Assembly (NCBI RefSeq): GCF_001417955.2
Contig: NZ_LKTM01000257.1
Location: forward strand, 1-58,327
From: Mycobacterium gordonae
GTDB lineage: Bacteria > Actinomycetota > Actinomycetes > Mycobacteriales > Mycobacteriaceae
Direction of reading: 5' to 3'
Length of the DNA: 58,327 nt
The position numbers and the translations under genes are program-made. Positions 30,276-38,580 of this stretch are shown here, in pieces (within the stretch, counting starts at the first letter, position 1; each line of letters opens with the position of its first letter). The notes under the pieces were generated by a model. That model did not search any database. It was not told the origin of the DNA and saw only the letters and a list, made by a program, of their open reading frames with translations.

Positions 30276-30772
30276 CGCTGCTCCTGTTTTATGTAGTCGT
30301 AGAACGCTTTGATCTCGGGCGAGAGGTACGCGATCTCCACAAACGGGACCCCCGCTTGCGGCGCGCTGACATAAGCGAAGTGGATGCCACCGGGCATCAC
30401 GCCCTGCTGCACCACCTCGGCGTCGTGACGGGCCGCGTCGGCCAGTGCGGCATCGAAGGCCTCAAGCGATTCGGCCTCCATGCAGATGTGATGCAGACCC
30501 GGGCCGTGGTCGCGCAGAAACTCACTATAGATATTCTCCCCGCGGACCGGAGCGATCAGCTCCAGCTGCATATCCCCGAGGTAGCTCAGCGAGATGCCGG
30601 CGACGAAATCGGCCGGCTCGCCCCGCAGCCGGCAGGTGTCCGGCGAGAAGTGGACATCGGGTATCCGCACCCACTTGCGGGCACCTAAAAGCCCGGTGAG
30701 GGCCGTTTCTGTGGCATCGAGGTCCGGCGTCACCCAGGCGATCTGGATCGGTGACGCAGCGAGAAAGTTCAT
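30272..30772 (-). CDS. VOC-superfamily protein coupled to the flavoprotein gene
   Basis: This 166-aa VOC protein is similar in fold to methylmalonyl-CoA epimerase. Potential metal ligands are Glu in MQLELIAPV, His in LHHICMEAE and Glu in FVEIAYLSP; the first-strand His is absent (QIAWVTPDLD). It starts at ATG 30772 and its stop overlaps the flavoprotein start, so the two are translationally coupled. It is clearly different in sequence from the VOC protein at the other end of the flavoprotein gene, so it is not a recent duplicate. The substrate is unknown. Confidence 0.82.
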   Translation of the reverse strand: MNFLAASPIQIAWVTPDLDATETALTGLLGARKWVRIPDVHFSPDTCRLRGEPADFVAGISLSYLGDMQLELIAPVRGENIYSEFLRDHGPGLHHICMEAESLEAFDAALADAARHDAEVVQQGVMPGGIHFAYVSAPQAGVPFVEIAYLSPEIKAFYDYIKQEQR

Positions 30773-30872
30773 CGTCTCGCAGACTAGCGCAGCCCGAGGT
30801 CAGCTGAAAGAACGGGGAAAGACTTTGCCGTGGCCGTCTGTGCCCGGTCCCAAGCGGCTGGCTGAACGTGTT

Positions 30873-31562
30873 CTAATTCGGCTGGCCGAACAGGCCGATC
30901 AGCAACCGGACCTGGGTGTCGAACACGCTCCTGGGGTCGGTCACGGTATCGGCACCGTACTGCTCGAAGACCTCCATGCTGATCGCACCCAACACGCCGG
31001 CCCACAGCAGAAAACACCTGGCCATCACGCGATCATCGCCCGGAAAGCCGAACTCGTGCCGAATGCGTTCGAAGTCCGACGACATCGGTTGCGGCGCGGC
31101 ATCACTGGTGAGCATGATGTCGCCGGTGGTGATGCCCGCCGCGATCGCGTCGAACAGATCCGCCACCACGCGGGTGCCCACTCCCACGGTGCGCTCCGGC
31201 GGCGCGTGATACCCGGGCACCGGGCTGCCGTACAGCAATGCCCATCTCGCCGGGTGCGCGACCGCCCAGGCTCGCACCGCGTGCGTGATGGCCAGCACGT
31301 CCTCGCTCCACGAATCGCTCTGGGTGCTTTCGCGGGCCTGGCGCACCGCCTCGGCGAGGTCGGAATACGCATCGACCAGCAGCAACGTCAACAGCTCGTC
31401 CCGGTTGGCGACGTAGCGGTACACCGCCGAGGAAACCATGCCCAGTTCGCGGGCGATGGCCCGCAGCGACAATCCGGCCGCGCCGTGCTCCAGCAGATGG
31501 CGGCGCCCGACTTCGACGATGTTCGCCTCGATCTGTTCCCGCGACTCCTGGCGCTTGCCCAC
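30873..31562 (-). CDS. TetR-family transcriptional regulator (Rv1816 type)
   Basis: This 229-aa regulator has an N-terminal TetR helix-turn-helix (LSLRAIARELGMVSSAVYRY at about residues 31-50) followed by a helical ligand domain with a WHG-type C-terminal region. It starts at GTG 31562 with no clear ribosome site, so the message may be leaderless. It is divergent from the Ddn-like gene, with a palindromic operator between them, and it precedes the VOC-flavoprotein-VOC genes on the same strand (100 bp gap). It probably represses both directions. The orthologue Rv1816 also sits beside Rv1817. Confidence 0.9.
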   Translation of the reverse strand: MGKRQESREQIEANIVEVGRRHLLEHGAAGLSLRAIARELGMVSSAVYRYVANRDELLTLLLVDAYSDLAEAVRQARESTQSDSWSEDVLAITHAVRAWAVAHPARWALLYGSPVPGYHAPPERTVGVGTRVVADLFDAIAAGITTGDIMLTSDAAPQPMSSDFERIRHEFGFPGDDRVMARCFLLWAGVLGAISMEVFEQYGADTVTDPRSVFDTQVRLLIGLFGQPN

Positions 31563-31636
31563 GGCGTCAAGTGTGGCAGGACCGAGATCACCGCTCTTGC
31601 TTTTCGGTCACGGTTGTGACACGGTAATCGACAAGT

Positions 31637-31651
31637 GAGAGCACTGCTCTC
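31637..31651. promoter_or_regulatory. Candidate TetR operator in the divergent promoter
   Basis: GAGAGCA-C-TGCTCTC is a perfect 7-bp inverted repeat with a 1-bp centre, 22 bp upstream of the Ddn-like ATG and inside the intergenic space shared with the TetR gene. Size and symmetry are typical of TetR-family operators. A weaker dyad (GTCAC-GGTT-GTGAC, 31607-31620) lies beside it. Binding by the adjacent regulator is inferred. Confidence 0.65.
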
Positions 31652-31672
31652 GTTTGTGCCTGGGAGGCAGTG

Positions 31673-32119
31673 ATGACCACGCAGTATCAGCAACCACATC
31701 GCGTCGCGCAGTACGCGAACACGGTCATCCGCTGGCTCGCGGAATCCGGCGTCAGCATCGCCGGCACCCGGGCGCTGCGGGTGCGTGGGCGCAAGACCGG
31801 CCAACCGCGCAGCGTGGTGGTCAACGTGCTGGTCGCCGACGGCGCTGAGTACCTCGTCTCACCCCGCGGCAATACCCAGTGGGCCCGCAACGTCAGGGCC
31901 GCGGGGGTGGTCGAGACCGGCCCGCGCTGGCGGCGTCGGCGCGCCACCGTCACCGAGGTTGCCGACGACGACAAACCCGAGATTCTTCGCAGTTATCTGC
32001 AGCGGTGGTTTTGGCAGGTGAAGGACTACGTCGGCGGCGTGACGCCACAATCCGGCACCGAGGAGTTGCGCGCTGCCGGGACCCGGATCCCGGTGTTCGC
32101 GCTGGCGACTACGGATTGA
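31673..32119 (+). CDS. Ddn-like nitroreductase/quinone reductase (F420-dependent family)
   Basis: This 148-aa protein of the deazaflavin-dependent nitroreductase (split beta-barrel) family has family blocks [20 protein letters not shown] (residues ~32-51) and [19 protein letters not shown]. Relatives use F420H2 to reduce quinones or nitro compounds; M. tuberculosis Ddn activates pretomanid. The ATG at 31673 is chosen because GGGAGG ends 5 bp upstream; a GTG one codon earlier is too close. It is divergent from the TetR gene with an operator between, so it is probably a regulated target. Its 3' end overlaps the convergent protease gene by 11 bp. Confidence 0.85.
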   Translation: MTTQYQQPHRVAQYANTVIRWLAESGVSIAGTRALRVRGRKTGQPRSVVVNVLVADGAEYLVSPRGNTQWARNVRAAGVVETGPRWRRRRATVTEVADDDKPEILRSYLQRWFWQVKDYVGGVTPQSGTEELRAAGTRIPVFALATTD

Positions 32120-32798
32120 AACCGGTGTCCTCGCGGACCTGCTGGGAGACCGACGCCCAGAGGACCGCCGCGGGCAGGGTGCCCCACACGCTGTTGAAGA
32201 TTCCCACGATTTGGCCGGATCCATCGCCCGCGAGGTAGATCGGTCCGCCGGAGTCACCCTGCTGGGTCTGCACTCCGTTGGTCATGGTGAACCAGCCGTT
32301 GTTGACGCTTTCCACCGTCCCGCAGGTCTCGCCGGTGATGATGCCGAAGTGGCAGACCGCCTGACCCGGACTCACCGTGCCCGGCCCGGACCGCAGCTGG
32401 CGGCCACCCGGCAGCGCGTTGCTCACCGTCACGTTGTCCGCCAGGGCAATCGCCTCGTAGTCGGCGATCTGCTGGTCGGTGGCTACCGTCGAACCGGTCG
32501 GCGTGTTGTCGCGGAAGGTCGTCATATGCCCGATGACGTTGTTGGCCTGGTCGGTGACGGCGCCGCCCCCGCGGCAGTGCCCGGCCGTGTACGCCGTGTG
32601 CATGCGGACATCGACGAATCCCAGGGTGCAGACCCGATTGTCCTGGTGGATCTCCATCCCGGGATACACGACCGTGGGGTCTGCGCTGGCGGTTGCCGGC
32701 GCGAGCGCCGACACCGACGCCACGAGCATCAGGGATGCGGTTACTGAACGCAACACCGTGCGGCGCACCATCGGACTCCGATCATCTCGGGCCGACAC
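32109..32798 (-). CDS. Secreted trypsin-like serine protease (Rv1815 type)
   Basis: This 229-aa protein carries a signal peptide (hydrophobic core ~19-33, cleavage near TASA-DP at ~39). Catalytic residues of a chymotrypsin-fold protease are visible: His74 in TAGHC, probably Asp113 in IADYEAIAL, and Ser183 in QQGDSGGP. Cysteines near the His and in GETCG could form disulfides. It starts at GTG 32798, where GGGAGG is 8 bp upstream; ATG 32771 is an alternative and would give a neater signal peptide beginning MVRRT. The closest match is M. tuberculosis Rv1815, whose substrate is unknown. Confidence 0.87.
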   Translation of the reverse strand: MSARDDRSPMVRRTVLRSVTASLMLVASVSALAPATASADPTVVYPGMEIHQDNRVCTLGFVDVRMHTAYTAGHCRGGGAVTDQANNVIGHMTTFRDNTPTGSTVATDQQIADYEAIALADNVTVSNALPGGRQLRSGPGTVSPGQAVCHFGIITGETCGTVESVNNGWFTMTNGVQTQQGDSGGPIYLAGDGSGQIVGIFNSVWGTLPAAVLWASVSQQVREDTGFNP

Positions 32799-32870
32799 AG
32801 TGCCGACCTCCCCTATCGAGGTTACGGATTGATAACCCCGTATAGGTCATCGCCCGGGAATCGCGCTGCG

Positions 32871-33824
32871 TTACCGCGATGTGGCAAGTGGCGCGCTTTT
32901 GTGGGTCTGGTCGGCCGTGCGGGGCGCCCACCCCGGGGGCCCGAAGACGTAGCCGAACCGGTCGCGCAGCCGGGTCGCCGCGCGGACGTCGCGCGCAATG
33001 GCCACGTATTCGTGCGTCTGCAGCTTCCAGATGTTGAACGTGTCGACCTGCTTGGTCAAGCCGTAGTGCGGCCGGAACGTCTCCTTCTGGAAGCTGCCGA
33101 ACAGGCGGTCGAAAAGGATGAAGATGCCGCCGTAGTTCTTGTCCAGGTACTCCGGGTCCATGCCGTGATGCACGCGGTGGTGGGACGGGGTGTTGAAGAT
33201 GAACTCAAACCAACGCGGCAGCTTGTCGATGCGCTCGGTGTGCACCCAGAACTGGTAGATGAGGTTCAGCGACCAGCTGAAGAAGATCAGCCACGGCGGG
33301 AGCCCGAGCAGCGGCAGGGGCAACCACATCAGGATCTCGCCGCTGTTGTTCCACTTTTGCCGCAGCGCGGTGGCGAAGTTGAAGTATTGGCTTGAGTGGT
33401 GCGCCTGGTGGGTAGCCCAGATGAGCCGGATGCGGTGGGCGACGCGGTGGTAGGCGTAGTACAGCAGGTCTACGCCGACGATTGCGGCGACCCAGGTGTA
33501 CCACTTGGTCGCAGGGAGGTGCCACGGGGCGAGGTAGGCATAGATTCCGGCATACCCGAACAGCGCCAAGGTCTTCCAGGCGGCAGTCGTGGCAATCGAC
33601 ACCAGACCCATCGAGATGCTCGCCATGGAGTCGCGGGTCAGGTATGCCCCCGACGACGGCCTGTCCTTCGACGGGTTCTTGGCAGCAGCGGCATCAAGCT
33701 TCTCCAGCTTGCGGGCCGCCGTCCACTCCAGGGTCAACAGCAAGAGGAAGAACGGTATGGCAAACAGCACCGGGTCCCGCATTTCCGGGGGCAGCCCCGT
33801 GAAAAAGCCCGCTATAGCACTCAC
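32871..33824 (-). CDS. erg3: Sterol desaturase / fatty acid hydroxylase family membrane protein
   Basis: This 317-aa integral membrane di-iron enzyme family member has the three histidine boxes HRVAH, HQAHH and HHRVHH (the region from about residue 130 to 245) plus several hydrophobic helices near the N-terminus. It is the orthologue of Rv1814, annotated Erg3 by similarity to eukaryotic C-5 sterol desaturase. Mycobacteria lack classical ergosterol synthesis, so the real lipid substrate is unknown. The GTG at 33824 is the best start; the frame stays open far upstream only as antisense to the esterase gene. It is divergent from that gene, with 60 bp between them. Confidence 0.86.
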   Translation of the reverse strand: MSAIAGFFTGLPPEMRDPVLFAIPFFLLLLTLEWTAARKLEKLDAAAAKNPSKDRPSSGAYLTRDSMASISMGLVSIATTAAWKTLALFGYAGIYAYLAPWHLPATKWYTWVAAIVGVDLLYYAYHRVAHRIRLIWATHQAHHSSQYFNFATALRQKWNNSGEILMWLPLPLLGLPPWLIFFSWSLNLIYQFWVHTERIDKLPRWFEFIFNTPSHHRVHHGMDPEYLDKNYGGIFILFDRLFGSFQKETFRPHYGLTKQVDTFNIWKLQTHEYVAIARDVRAATRLRDRFGYVFGPPGWAPRTADQTHKSAPLATSR

Positions 33825-33884
33825 GGCAGCCAGATTACTGTCATCGCGGTCGGAACGTACCGGGTTCTCGCACGGTAGGCACCA

Positions 33885-34817
33885 GTGAGAACTCTGACGC
33901 GCCCGGTGCACAAACCGCACGTGACCCAGCGTCTGCTCCGCGCGTCCGGCATGCGCAACCGGATGTTCCCGCCGGCGAAGCTGGCGAGCTGGGCCGCCAA
34001 CCCCCGTCCGCCCTACTGCGGGATGCCGTCCAAGCTGGTCCAGAAGAAGGTCGAGGTCGTTCGCGAGGACCTCAACGGCCGTCCGGTCTACCAGGTCACC
34101 CCACGTCACAGTGACGTCCGCGACCACACGGGTCACCTGATCTACCTGCACGGCGGCGCCTATGTGCTGGATCTGCTGCCCCATTTTCACTGGCCGGCCA
34201 TTGCCCGGCTGGCGACCATGTTGAACCGCACCATCACGGTGCCGATCTACCCGATCGCGCCCGAAAGCAACTATCGGCAGGTGTTTCCGTTCCTGCTGCA
34301 GCTCTACCGAAGCATTTTGGAGACGCGTGAACCGGATTCCGTGGCCTTCATGGGAGATTCGGCCGGGGGCGGGATGGCCTTCGCGCTGTGTCACGCCGTG
34401 CGGGACGCGGGCCTGCCGAAGCCCACGGATGCTGTGCTGCTCTCGCCCTGGATGCATCTGGGGCTGCCGGACCCGGATGTGCCCAACGTCGCCAAAATCG
34501 ACCCTTTCCTCAACCTCGACGATCTGCGTGCGGCCGGAATTCGCTACGCCGGCGGCGATCCGCTGGACACTCCCCTGCTCAGCCCCAGCGTGGGACCGCT
34601 GGACGGGCTGCCGAGATTGACCGTGTTCACCGGGACCCATGATGTACTCAACCCCGACGCTCGCGCTTTTCGCCGGCGTGCGACGTCCGAAGGCCTGGAC
34701 ATCGGCTGGTACGAACTCGAGGGAGGCATGCACACGTGGATGCTCCTCCCCGGCCACAAGGCCAAGGCGACGCTGGGCCAGATCCGCAACGTGCTGGCGG
34801 GTCAACCCGGGTCCTGA
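33885..34817 (+). CDS. HSL-family esterase/lipase
   Basis: This 310-aa alpha/beta hydrolase of the hormone-sensitive lipase group has the oxyanion motif HGGA at 89-92, nucleophile Ser159 in GDSAGGG, Asp253 (THDVLNPD) and His283 (GMHTW). There is no signal peptide. It starts at GTG 33885. It lies where M. tuberculosis has Rv1813c, which I do not find here, so it may be an insertion relative to that genome. The NDH-2-like gene downstream begins inside its last 82 bp, which predicts coupled translation. Likely substrates are short or medium acyl esters. Confidence 0.88.
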   Translation: MRTLTRPVHKPHVTQRLLRASGMRNRMFPPAKLASWAANPRPPYCGMPSKLVQKKVEVVREDLNGRPVYQVTPRHSDVRDHTGHLIYLHGGAYVLDLLPHFHWPAIARLATMLNRTITVPIYPIAPESNYRQVFPFLLQLYRSILETREPDSVAFMGDSAGGGMAFALCHAVRDAGLPKPTDAVLLSPWMHLGLPDPDVPNVAKIDPFLNLDDLRAAGIRYAGGDPLDTPLLSPSVGPLDGLPRLTVFTGTHDVLNPDARAFRRRATSEGLDIGWYELEGGMHTWMLLPGHKAKATLGQIRNVLAGQPGS

Positions 34818-35980
34818 TCATCGGTTCCGGTTTTGCCGGACTGTGGGCGGCGCTGGGTGCGGCGCGCCGTCTCGACGAACTCACGGTCCCCCCGGGGAGC
34901 GTGGAGGTCACGGTGCTCAGCGCCCAACCGTTCCACGACATCCGGGTGCGTAACTACGAGGACGACCTGAGCGCCTGCCGCATCCCGCTCGCCGAGTTGC
35001 TCGACCCCGTCGGCGTCGCGCACGTCACCGCCGAGGTGACGCACATCGACACCGATGCCCGCACCGTCACCACCTCGGCCGGTACGACGTACGGATACGA
35101 CCGGTTGGTGCTCGCGGCGGGCAGCAGGGTGAACAAACCCGACCTGCCGGGGCTGCGCGAATTCGCTTTCGACGTCGACACCTACGACGGTGCCGAGCGC
35201 CTGCGGCACCATCTGGAAGCGTTGCCCGCTGGGCCGGCGACGGCCACCGTTGTGGTGGTCGGGGCTGGGCTGACCGGGATCGAGACAGCCTGCGAGCTGC
35301 CGCACCGGCTGCGCGAACTGGGGCTGACTCCGCGCGTGGTGCTGGTCGACCACAACCCGCTGGTCGGTTCGGACATGGGCGCTTCGGCGCGGCCGGTGAT
35401 CGAGAAAGCCTTGGCGGACAACGGCGTTGAGTGTCGCACTGGTGTCGGCGTGACGGCCGTGGGGCCGGCCGGTGTGTCGCTTACCTCGGGCGAGCAGCTG
35501 GACACCGCCACCGTGGTCTGGTGTGCCGGAATGCGGGCCAATGCGCTGACCGGCCAGTTGCCGGTGACCCGCGACCGATTGGGGCGCGTTGCGGTCGACG
35601 ACTACCTACGGGTGATCGGGGTCCCTGCGATGTTCGCCGCCGGCGATGTGGCCGCGGCCCGCATGGACGACGAGCACCTGTCTGTCATGTCGTGTCAGCA
35701 CGGCCGGCCGATGGGACGGTACGCGGGATACAACGTCATCAGCGAGCTGTTCGGCGAGCCGATGCTCGCGCTGCGAATCCCTTGGTATGTCACGGTTCTC
35801 GACCTCGGTCCGGCGGGTGCGGTGTACACCGAAGGGTGGGATCGCCTCGTGGTGGCTCAGGGCGATCAGGCCAAGGCCACCAAACACACGATCAACACCA
35901 AGCGGATCTATCCACCCCTGACCGCCAGCCGCGCGGACCTGCTCGCCGCCGCCGCGCCGGAGCTGCAGGCGCGACCCTGA
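34736..35980 (+). CDS. NDH-2-like FAD/NAD(P) oxidoreductase (Rv1812c type)
   Basis: This 414-aa pyridine nucleotide-disulfide family protein has its FAD motif VLIIGSGFAGLWAALGAARR at about residues 26-45 and its NADH motif VVVVGAGLTGIETACELP near residue 170. The C-terminal FAD block reads AMFAAGDVAAARM. It is related to type II NADH dehydrogenases but lacks an obvious C-terminal membrane helix. The conserved protein begins at about STRVLIIG, where there is no start codon. The only upstream start with a ribosome site (GGGAGG at 34721-34726) is GTG 34736, giving an 82-bp overlap with the esterase gene. It converges on mgtC. Confidence 0.85.
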   Translation: MDAPPRPQGQGDAGPDPQRAGGSTRVLIIGSGFAGLWAALGAARRLDELTVPPGSVEVTVLSAQPFHDIRVRNYEDDLSACRIPLAELLDPVGVAHVTAEVTHIDTDARTVTTSAGTTYGYDRLVLAAGSRVNKPDLPGLREFAFDVDTYDGAERLRHHLEALPAGPATATVVVVGAGLTGIETACELPHRLRELGLTPRVVLVDHNPLVGSDMGASARPVIEKALADNGVECRTGVGVTAVGPAGVSLTSGEQLDTATVVWCAGMRANALTGQLPVTRDRLGRVAVDDYLRVIGVPAMFAAGDVAAARMDDEHLSVMSCQHGRPMGRYAGYNVISELFGEPMLALRIPWYVTVLDLGPAGAVYTEGWDRLVVAQGDQAKATKHTINTKRIYPPLTASRADLLAAAAPELQARP

Positions 35981-35982
35981 TA

Positions 35983-36708
35983 TCAGTCGGGTTGGGCGGT
36001 GGGCAGCATCGGGCTGTTCTGCTCGCCGGCGTACCAGTGCACCGCATAGATGCCCGGTTGCAGCGACAACTCGGCCACCAGCCGTTCCAGTTTGGCCGCG
36101 GAATGACCGCCCAGCAGCACATGCGCGGTCAGCGCGGCATTGTCGTCGGACTGTCCGGTGTGGATACCGCGCAGGATGATGTCATTGCTGCGAGTGTGCT
36201 GGACGATCTGGGCCCGGGCATACTGCGCCGACTTGGGCCGGCAGACCACCTGGACCTGGAACGGTTCGAGGCCCTCGTCGTCGTCGCCGGTGTCGTCGTG
36301 GTCGATGAGCCGACCCAACGGGCGTCCGAACAGGTGGATGACGATCACCGTGCCGGTGGCGATCAAGGCGAACACCAGGTGTCCGGAGGCCGCCAGCACG
36401 CCGACGGCGGCCGAGCACCACAGGGTGGCCGCCGTGTTGAGCCCGCGGACGTTGGCGCCCTGGCGCAGGATGACACCGCCGCCCAGAAATCCGATGCCGG
36501 AGACGACGTACGACGCGACCCGGGTGGGGCTGCTGTCCTCGGTCGCGGCGGCGTAAAGCACGAACAGCGTGGCACCGGCCGCCACGAGCGCGTTGGTGCG
36601 CAAACCCGCCATGCGGGCCCGCCACTGGCGCTCCAATCCGATCAGGGCGCCGCACCCCACGCCGACGGCCAGGCGGAGCGCGAAGTCGGCAGTGGTCAAC
36701 GTCTGCAC
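35983..36708 (-). CDS. mgtC: MgtC-family inner-membrane protein
   Basis: This 241-aa virulence-associated membrane protein is needed for growth in low Mg2+ and inside macrophages in several pathogens. Four to five helices occupy residues ~8-140, including the conserved VGVGCGALIGLERQWRARMA and YVVSGIGFLGGGVILRQG. A cytoplasmic ACT-like C-terminal domain follows (PFQVQVVCRPKSAQYARA ... LSLQPGIYAVHWYAGEQ). The GTG at 36708 has AAGGAG 7 bp upstream. It follows the second PPE-PPE-DUF732 cassette by 80 bp on the same strand and may share its transcript. Its C-terminal motif recurs in the second PPE of each cassette. Confidence 0.94.
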   Translation of the reverse strand: MQTLTTADFALRLAVGVGCGALIGLERQWRARMAGLRTNALVAAGATLFVLYAAATEDSSPTRVASYVVSGIGFLGGGVILRQGANVRGLNTAATLWCSAAVGVLAASGHLVFALIATGTVIVIHLFGRPLGRLIDHDDTGDDDEGLEPFQVQVVCRPKSAQYARAQIVQHTRSNDIILRGIHTGQSDDNAALTAHVLLGGHSAAKLERLVAELSLQPGIYAVHWYAGEQNSPMLPTAQPD

Positions 36709-36788
36709 GGCGCAACTCCTTTCCTCGAACCGCAAGGCAACCAGAATCGGGTTAACGCTCGGTGTCGGCCGGGCAAACCGGCTTGTCG

Positions 36789-37124
36789 CTAGAAGTAGCC
36801 GCCCTCGGGTTGGCCCAGGTGCTCGGGGCAGTAGGTGTTCGACGCGATGGCCGTGAACAGTGCCGCACCGTCCAGGGTCAGCCCGGGATTCTGGTTGCGC
36901 ACGTCGGTCAGGACCTGCAGACCGGTCTCACCGTTGCGCATCAACCCGCACACGGCCTGCGCCGACGTGATCGCCCGGCTGGTGTCGGGCACCGTGATGC
37001 CGGCCTTGGCGAGTGCGGCCAGGAAGGCGGCGTCGTCCCCCGCGGGGTCGCCGTGGGCGGGTGCGGCAAAACCTAGTGCCGCGGCCGCGGCAGCGGCGGC
37101 GAGGACCGCTGACAACAGCCTCAT
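36789..37124 (-). CDS. DUF732 secreted small protein (Rv1810 type)
   Basis: This 111-aa protein has an N-terminal signal peptide (cleavage near AHG-DP, residue ~25) and a DUF732 domain with two conserved cysteines (AVCGLMRNGE and TYCPEHL), likely a disulfide. It starts at ATG 37124, which shares one base with the TGA of the PPE gene upstream, so translation is coupled. M. tuberculosis Rv1810 lies at the same place, between PPE33 and mgtC. It has no known activity. It is the second DUF732 member of the duplicated cassette. Confidence 0.87.
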   Translation of the reverse strand: MRLLSAVLAAAAAAAALGFAAPAHGDPAGDDAAFLAALAKAGITVPDTSRAITSAQAVCGLMRNGETGLQVLTDVRNQNPGLTLDGAALFTAIASNTYCPEHLGQPEGGYF

Positions 37125-38548
37125 CAGCCGCCCTGCCCCGACTCGGGCAACATGATCTTGGGCTTGTCACTGTTGGAGACGTGCACGGCATGGATGCCGG
37201 GTTTCTTCGACAGTTTCTCGAGGAGCCCGTCGAGCCCGGCCTTGTCGACGTTCCAGTGTTGCACCGCGTCGGGCTCCTGCTGCAGCTTGGCGATGACCTT
37301 GTCCAGTTTCACCGGTTCCACCGGGCCCTCGCCGCCGTTGGCGCGGGCCCGGGCACCGCTTCCGCTGTAGACCTGTGCCCCGACCGTGCCCGCGGCACCA
37401 CCGGTCAGACTGCCCAGCGCCGCCTGGTTGACGAGGTCGGCCGGAAGCGCGGCCGCGGGCGCCGCGGCCATGCTGGTGGCGGGCAGCGCGGTGGAGACCA
37501 TCCGGATCGCCGGGGTGGCCGAGGCCCAGCTGGGCGGCACCGACAGCTTGCCCACCACGTTGGCGCCACCCACGCTCGCCGACGTCGCGCCGGCCGATGT
37601 CGCGCTGCTCAGGCCGGCGGAAGTCGGAGCCATCCCTAGCCCCGCTCCCAGTGCCGACTTCGGGATGTCCTCGAGCGGCGGCTTCCAGAACAGCTTGAAC
37701 TCGGTCATGCCCAGGTTGGGACCGCTCATGGAGTCGTTGGCCACCGTGCTGAACCGGCCGATGTCGGCCAGGATTCCGAAGCTGTTCTCCCACGTGGAGG
37801 CGGCCAACGGGGTTCCGGTGAGGGCGTTCAGCAGCTGGCCCATGGCCTGGATGTACGCGGTGCCGCCGCTGCCGAGAGCCTCGAAGACCTGCAGGACGAT
37901 GTCGAACGGGAAGATCGGCGCCGCCGTCGGAGCGGCCGTGGCCGCCGCGGTTGCCGCCGCCGTGCCCGCGGCCAGGGCACTGGACTGTCCGACCGCCGCT
38001 TGCTGGCTGCTCAGACCGGCCGCGTTGGTGACCTGCGGTGGGTCGGTGTAGGGAGTCAGCCTGGCGGCGACCGCTGACGAACTGGCGTAGTCGAACATCG
38101 CCGCAGAGTCCTGGGCCCACATCTCGGCGTACTGGGCCTCGAGGGCTGCGATCGCGCCGGTGTTCTGCCCGAAGATGTTCGTGGCCACCAGCAACGCCAA
38201 CTGGGCGCGGTTGATCGCGATCTGCGTGGGTGGCACCACAGCGGCGAACGCCGCCTCGTAGGCGCTCACGGCCGCTTTCGCCTGATCGGCGGCGGCTTTG
38301 GCCTGGGCCGCGGTAGCTGACATCCAGGTCACGTACGGTGCCGCGGCCGCGGCCATCGCGGCGGCCGAGGGACCGGTCCACGATTCGTTGGCCAATCCGT
38401 CGACGATCAGGCCGTATGCGGATGCGGTGGCCTGCAGTTCGGCCGCCAGGGTGTCCCAGGCCGTGGCGGCCGCAATCATCGGACCGGCACCCGGGCCGGC
38501 GTACATCAGGCCGGAGGTGATCTCCGGCGGTCGCACCGCGAAGCTCAT
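37124..38548 (-). CDS. PPE-family protein with MgtC-like C-terminal motif (PPE33 type)
   Basis: This 474-aa protein has a PPE domain in residues 1-180 (RPPEITSGLMYAGPGAGPM, WTGPSA turn) and the SVP motif GKLSVPPSW around residue 340. The last ~60 residues contain two imperfect repeats of the form L-x2-x-L-x-P-x-V-H: EPDAVQHWNVD and then KKPGIHAVHVSNSDK. The second closely resembles LQPGIYAVHWYAGEQ in MgtC. The ATG at 38548 follows GGAAAGG. Like other PPE-SVP proteins it is probably exported by ESX-5. It is coupled to the following DUF732 gene. No PE gene is adjacent. Confidence 0.9.
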   Translation of the reverse strand: MSFAVRPPEITSGLMYAGPGAGPMIAAATAWDTLAAELQATASAYGLIVDGLANESWTGPSAAAMAAAAAPYVTWMSATAAQAKAAADQAKAAVSAYEAAFAAVVPPTQIAINRAQLALLVATNIFGQNTGAIAALEAQYAEMWAQDSAAMFDYASSSAVAARLTPYTDPPQVTNAAGLSSQQAAVGQSSALAAGTAAATAAATAAPTAAPIFPFDIVLQVFEALGSGGTAYIQAMGQLLNALTGTPLAASTWENSFGILADIGRFSTVANDSMSGPNLGMTEFKLFWKPPLEDIPKSALGAGLGMAPTSAGLSSATSAGATSASVGGANVVGKLSVPPSWASATPAIRMVSTALPATSMAAAPAAALPADLVNQAALGSLTGGAAGTVGAQVYSGSGARARANGGEGPVEPVKLDKVIAKLQQEPDAVQHWNVDKAGLDGLLEKLSKKPGIHAVHVSNSDKPKIMLPESGQGG

Positions 38549-38580
38549 GACCCGGGCCTTTCCGCTACAGACATCATCGG

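Noticed and set aside
33825..34805. Upstream extension of the sterol-desaturase frame to 34805
   Set aside because: The extra ~325 residues are antisense to the esterase gene with its intact catalytic residues. Homology to the family begins after GTG 33824.
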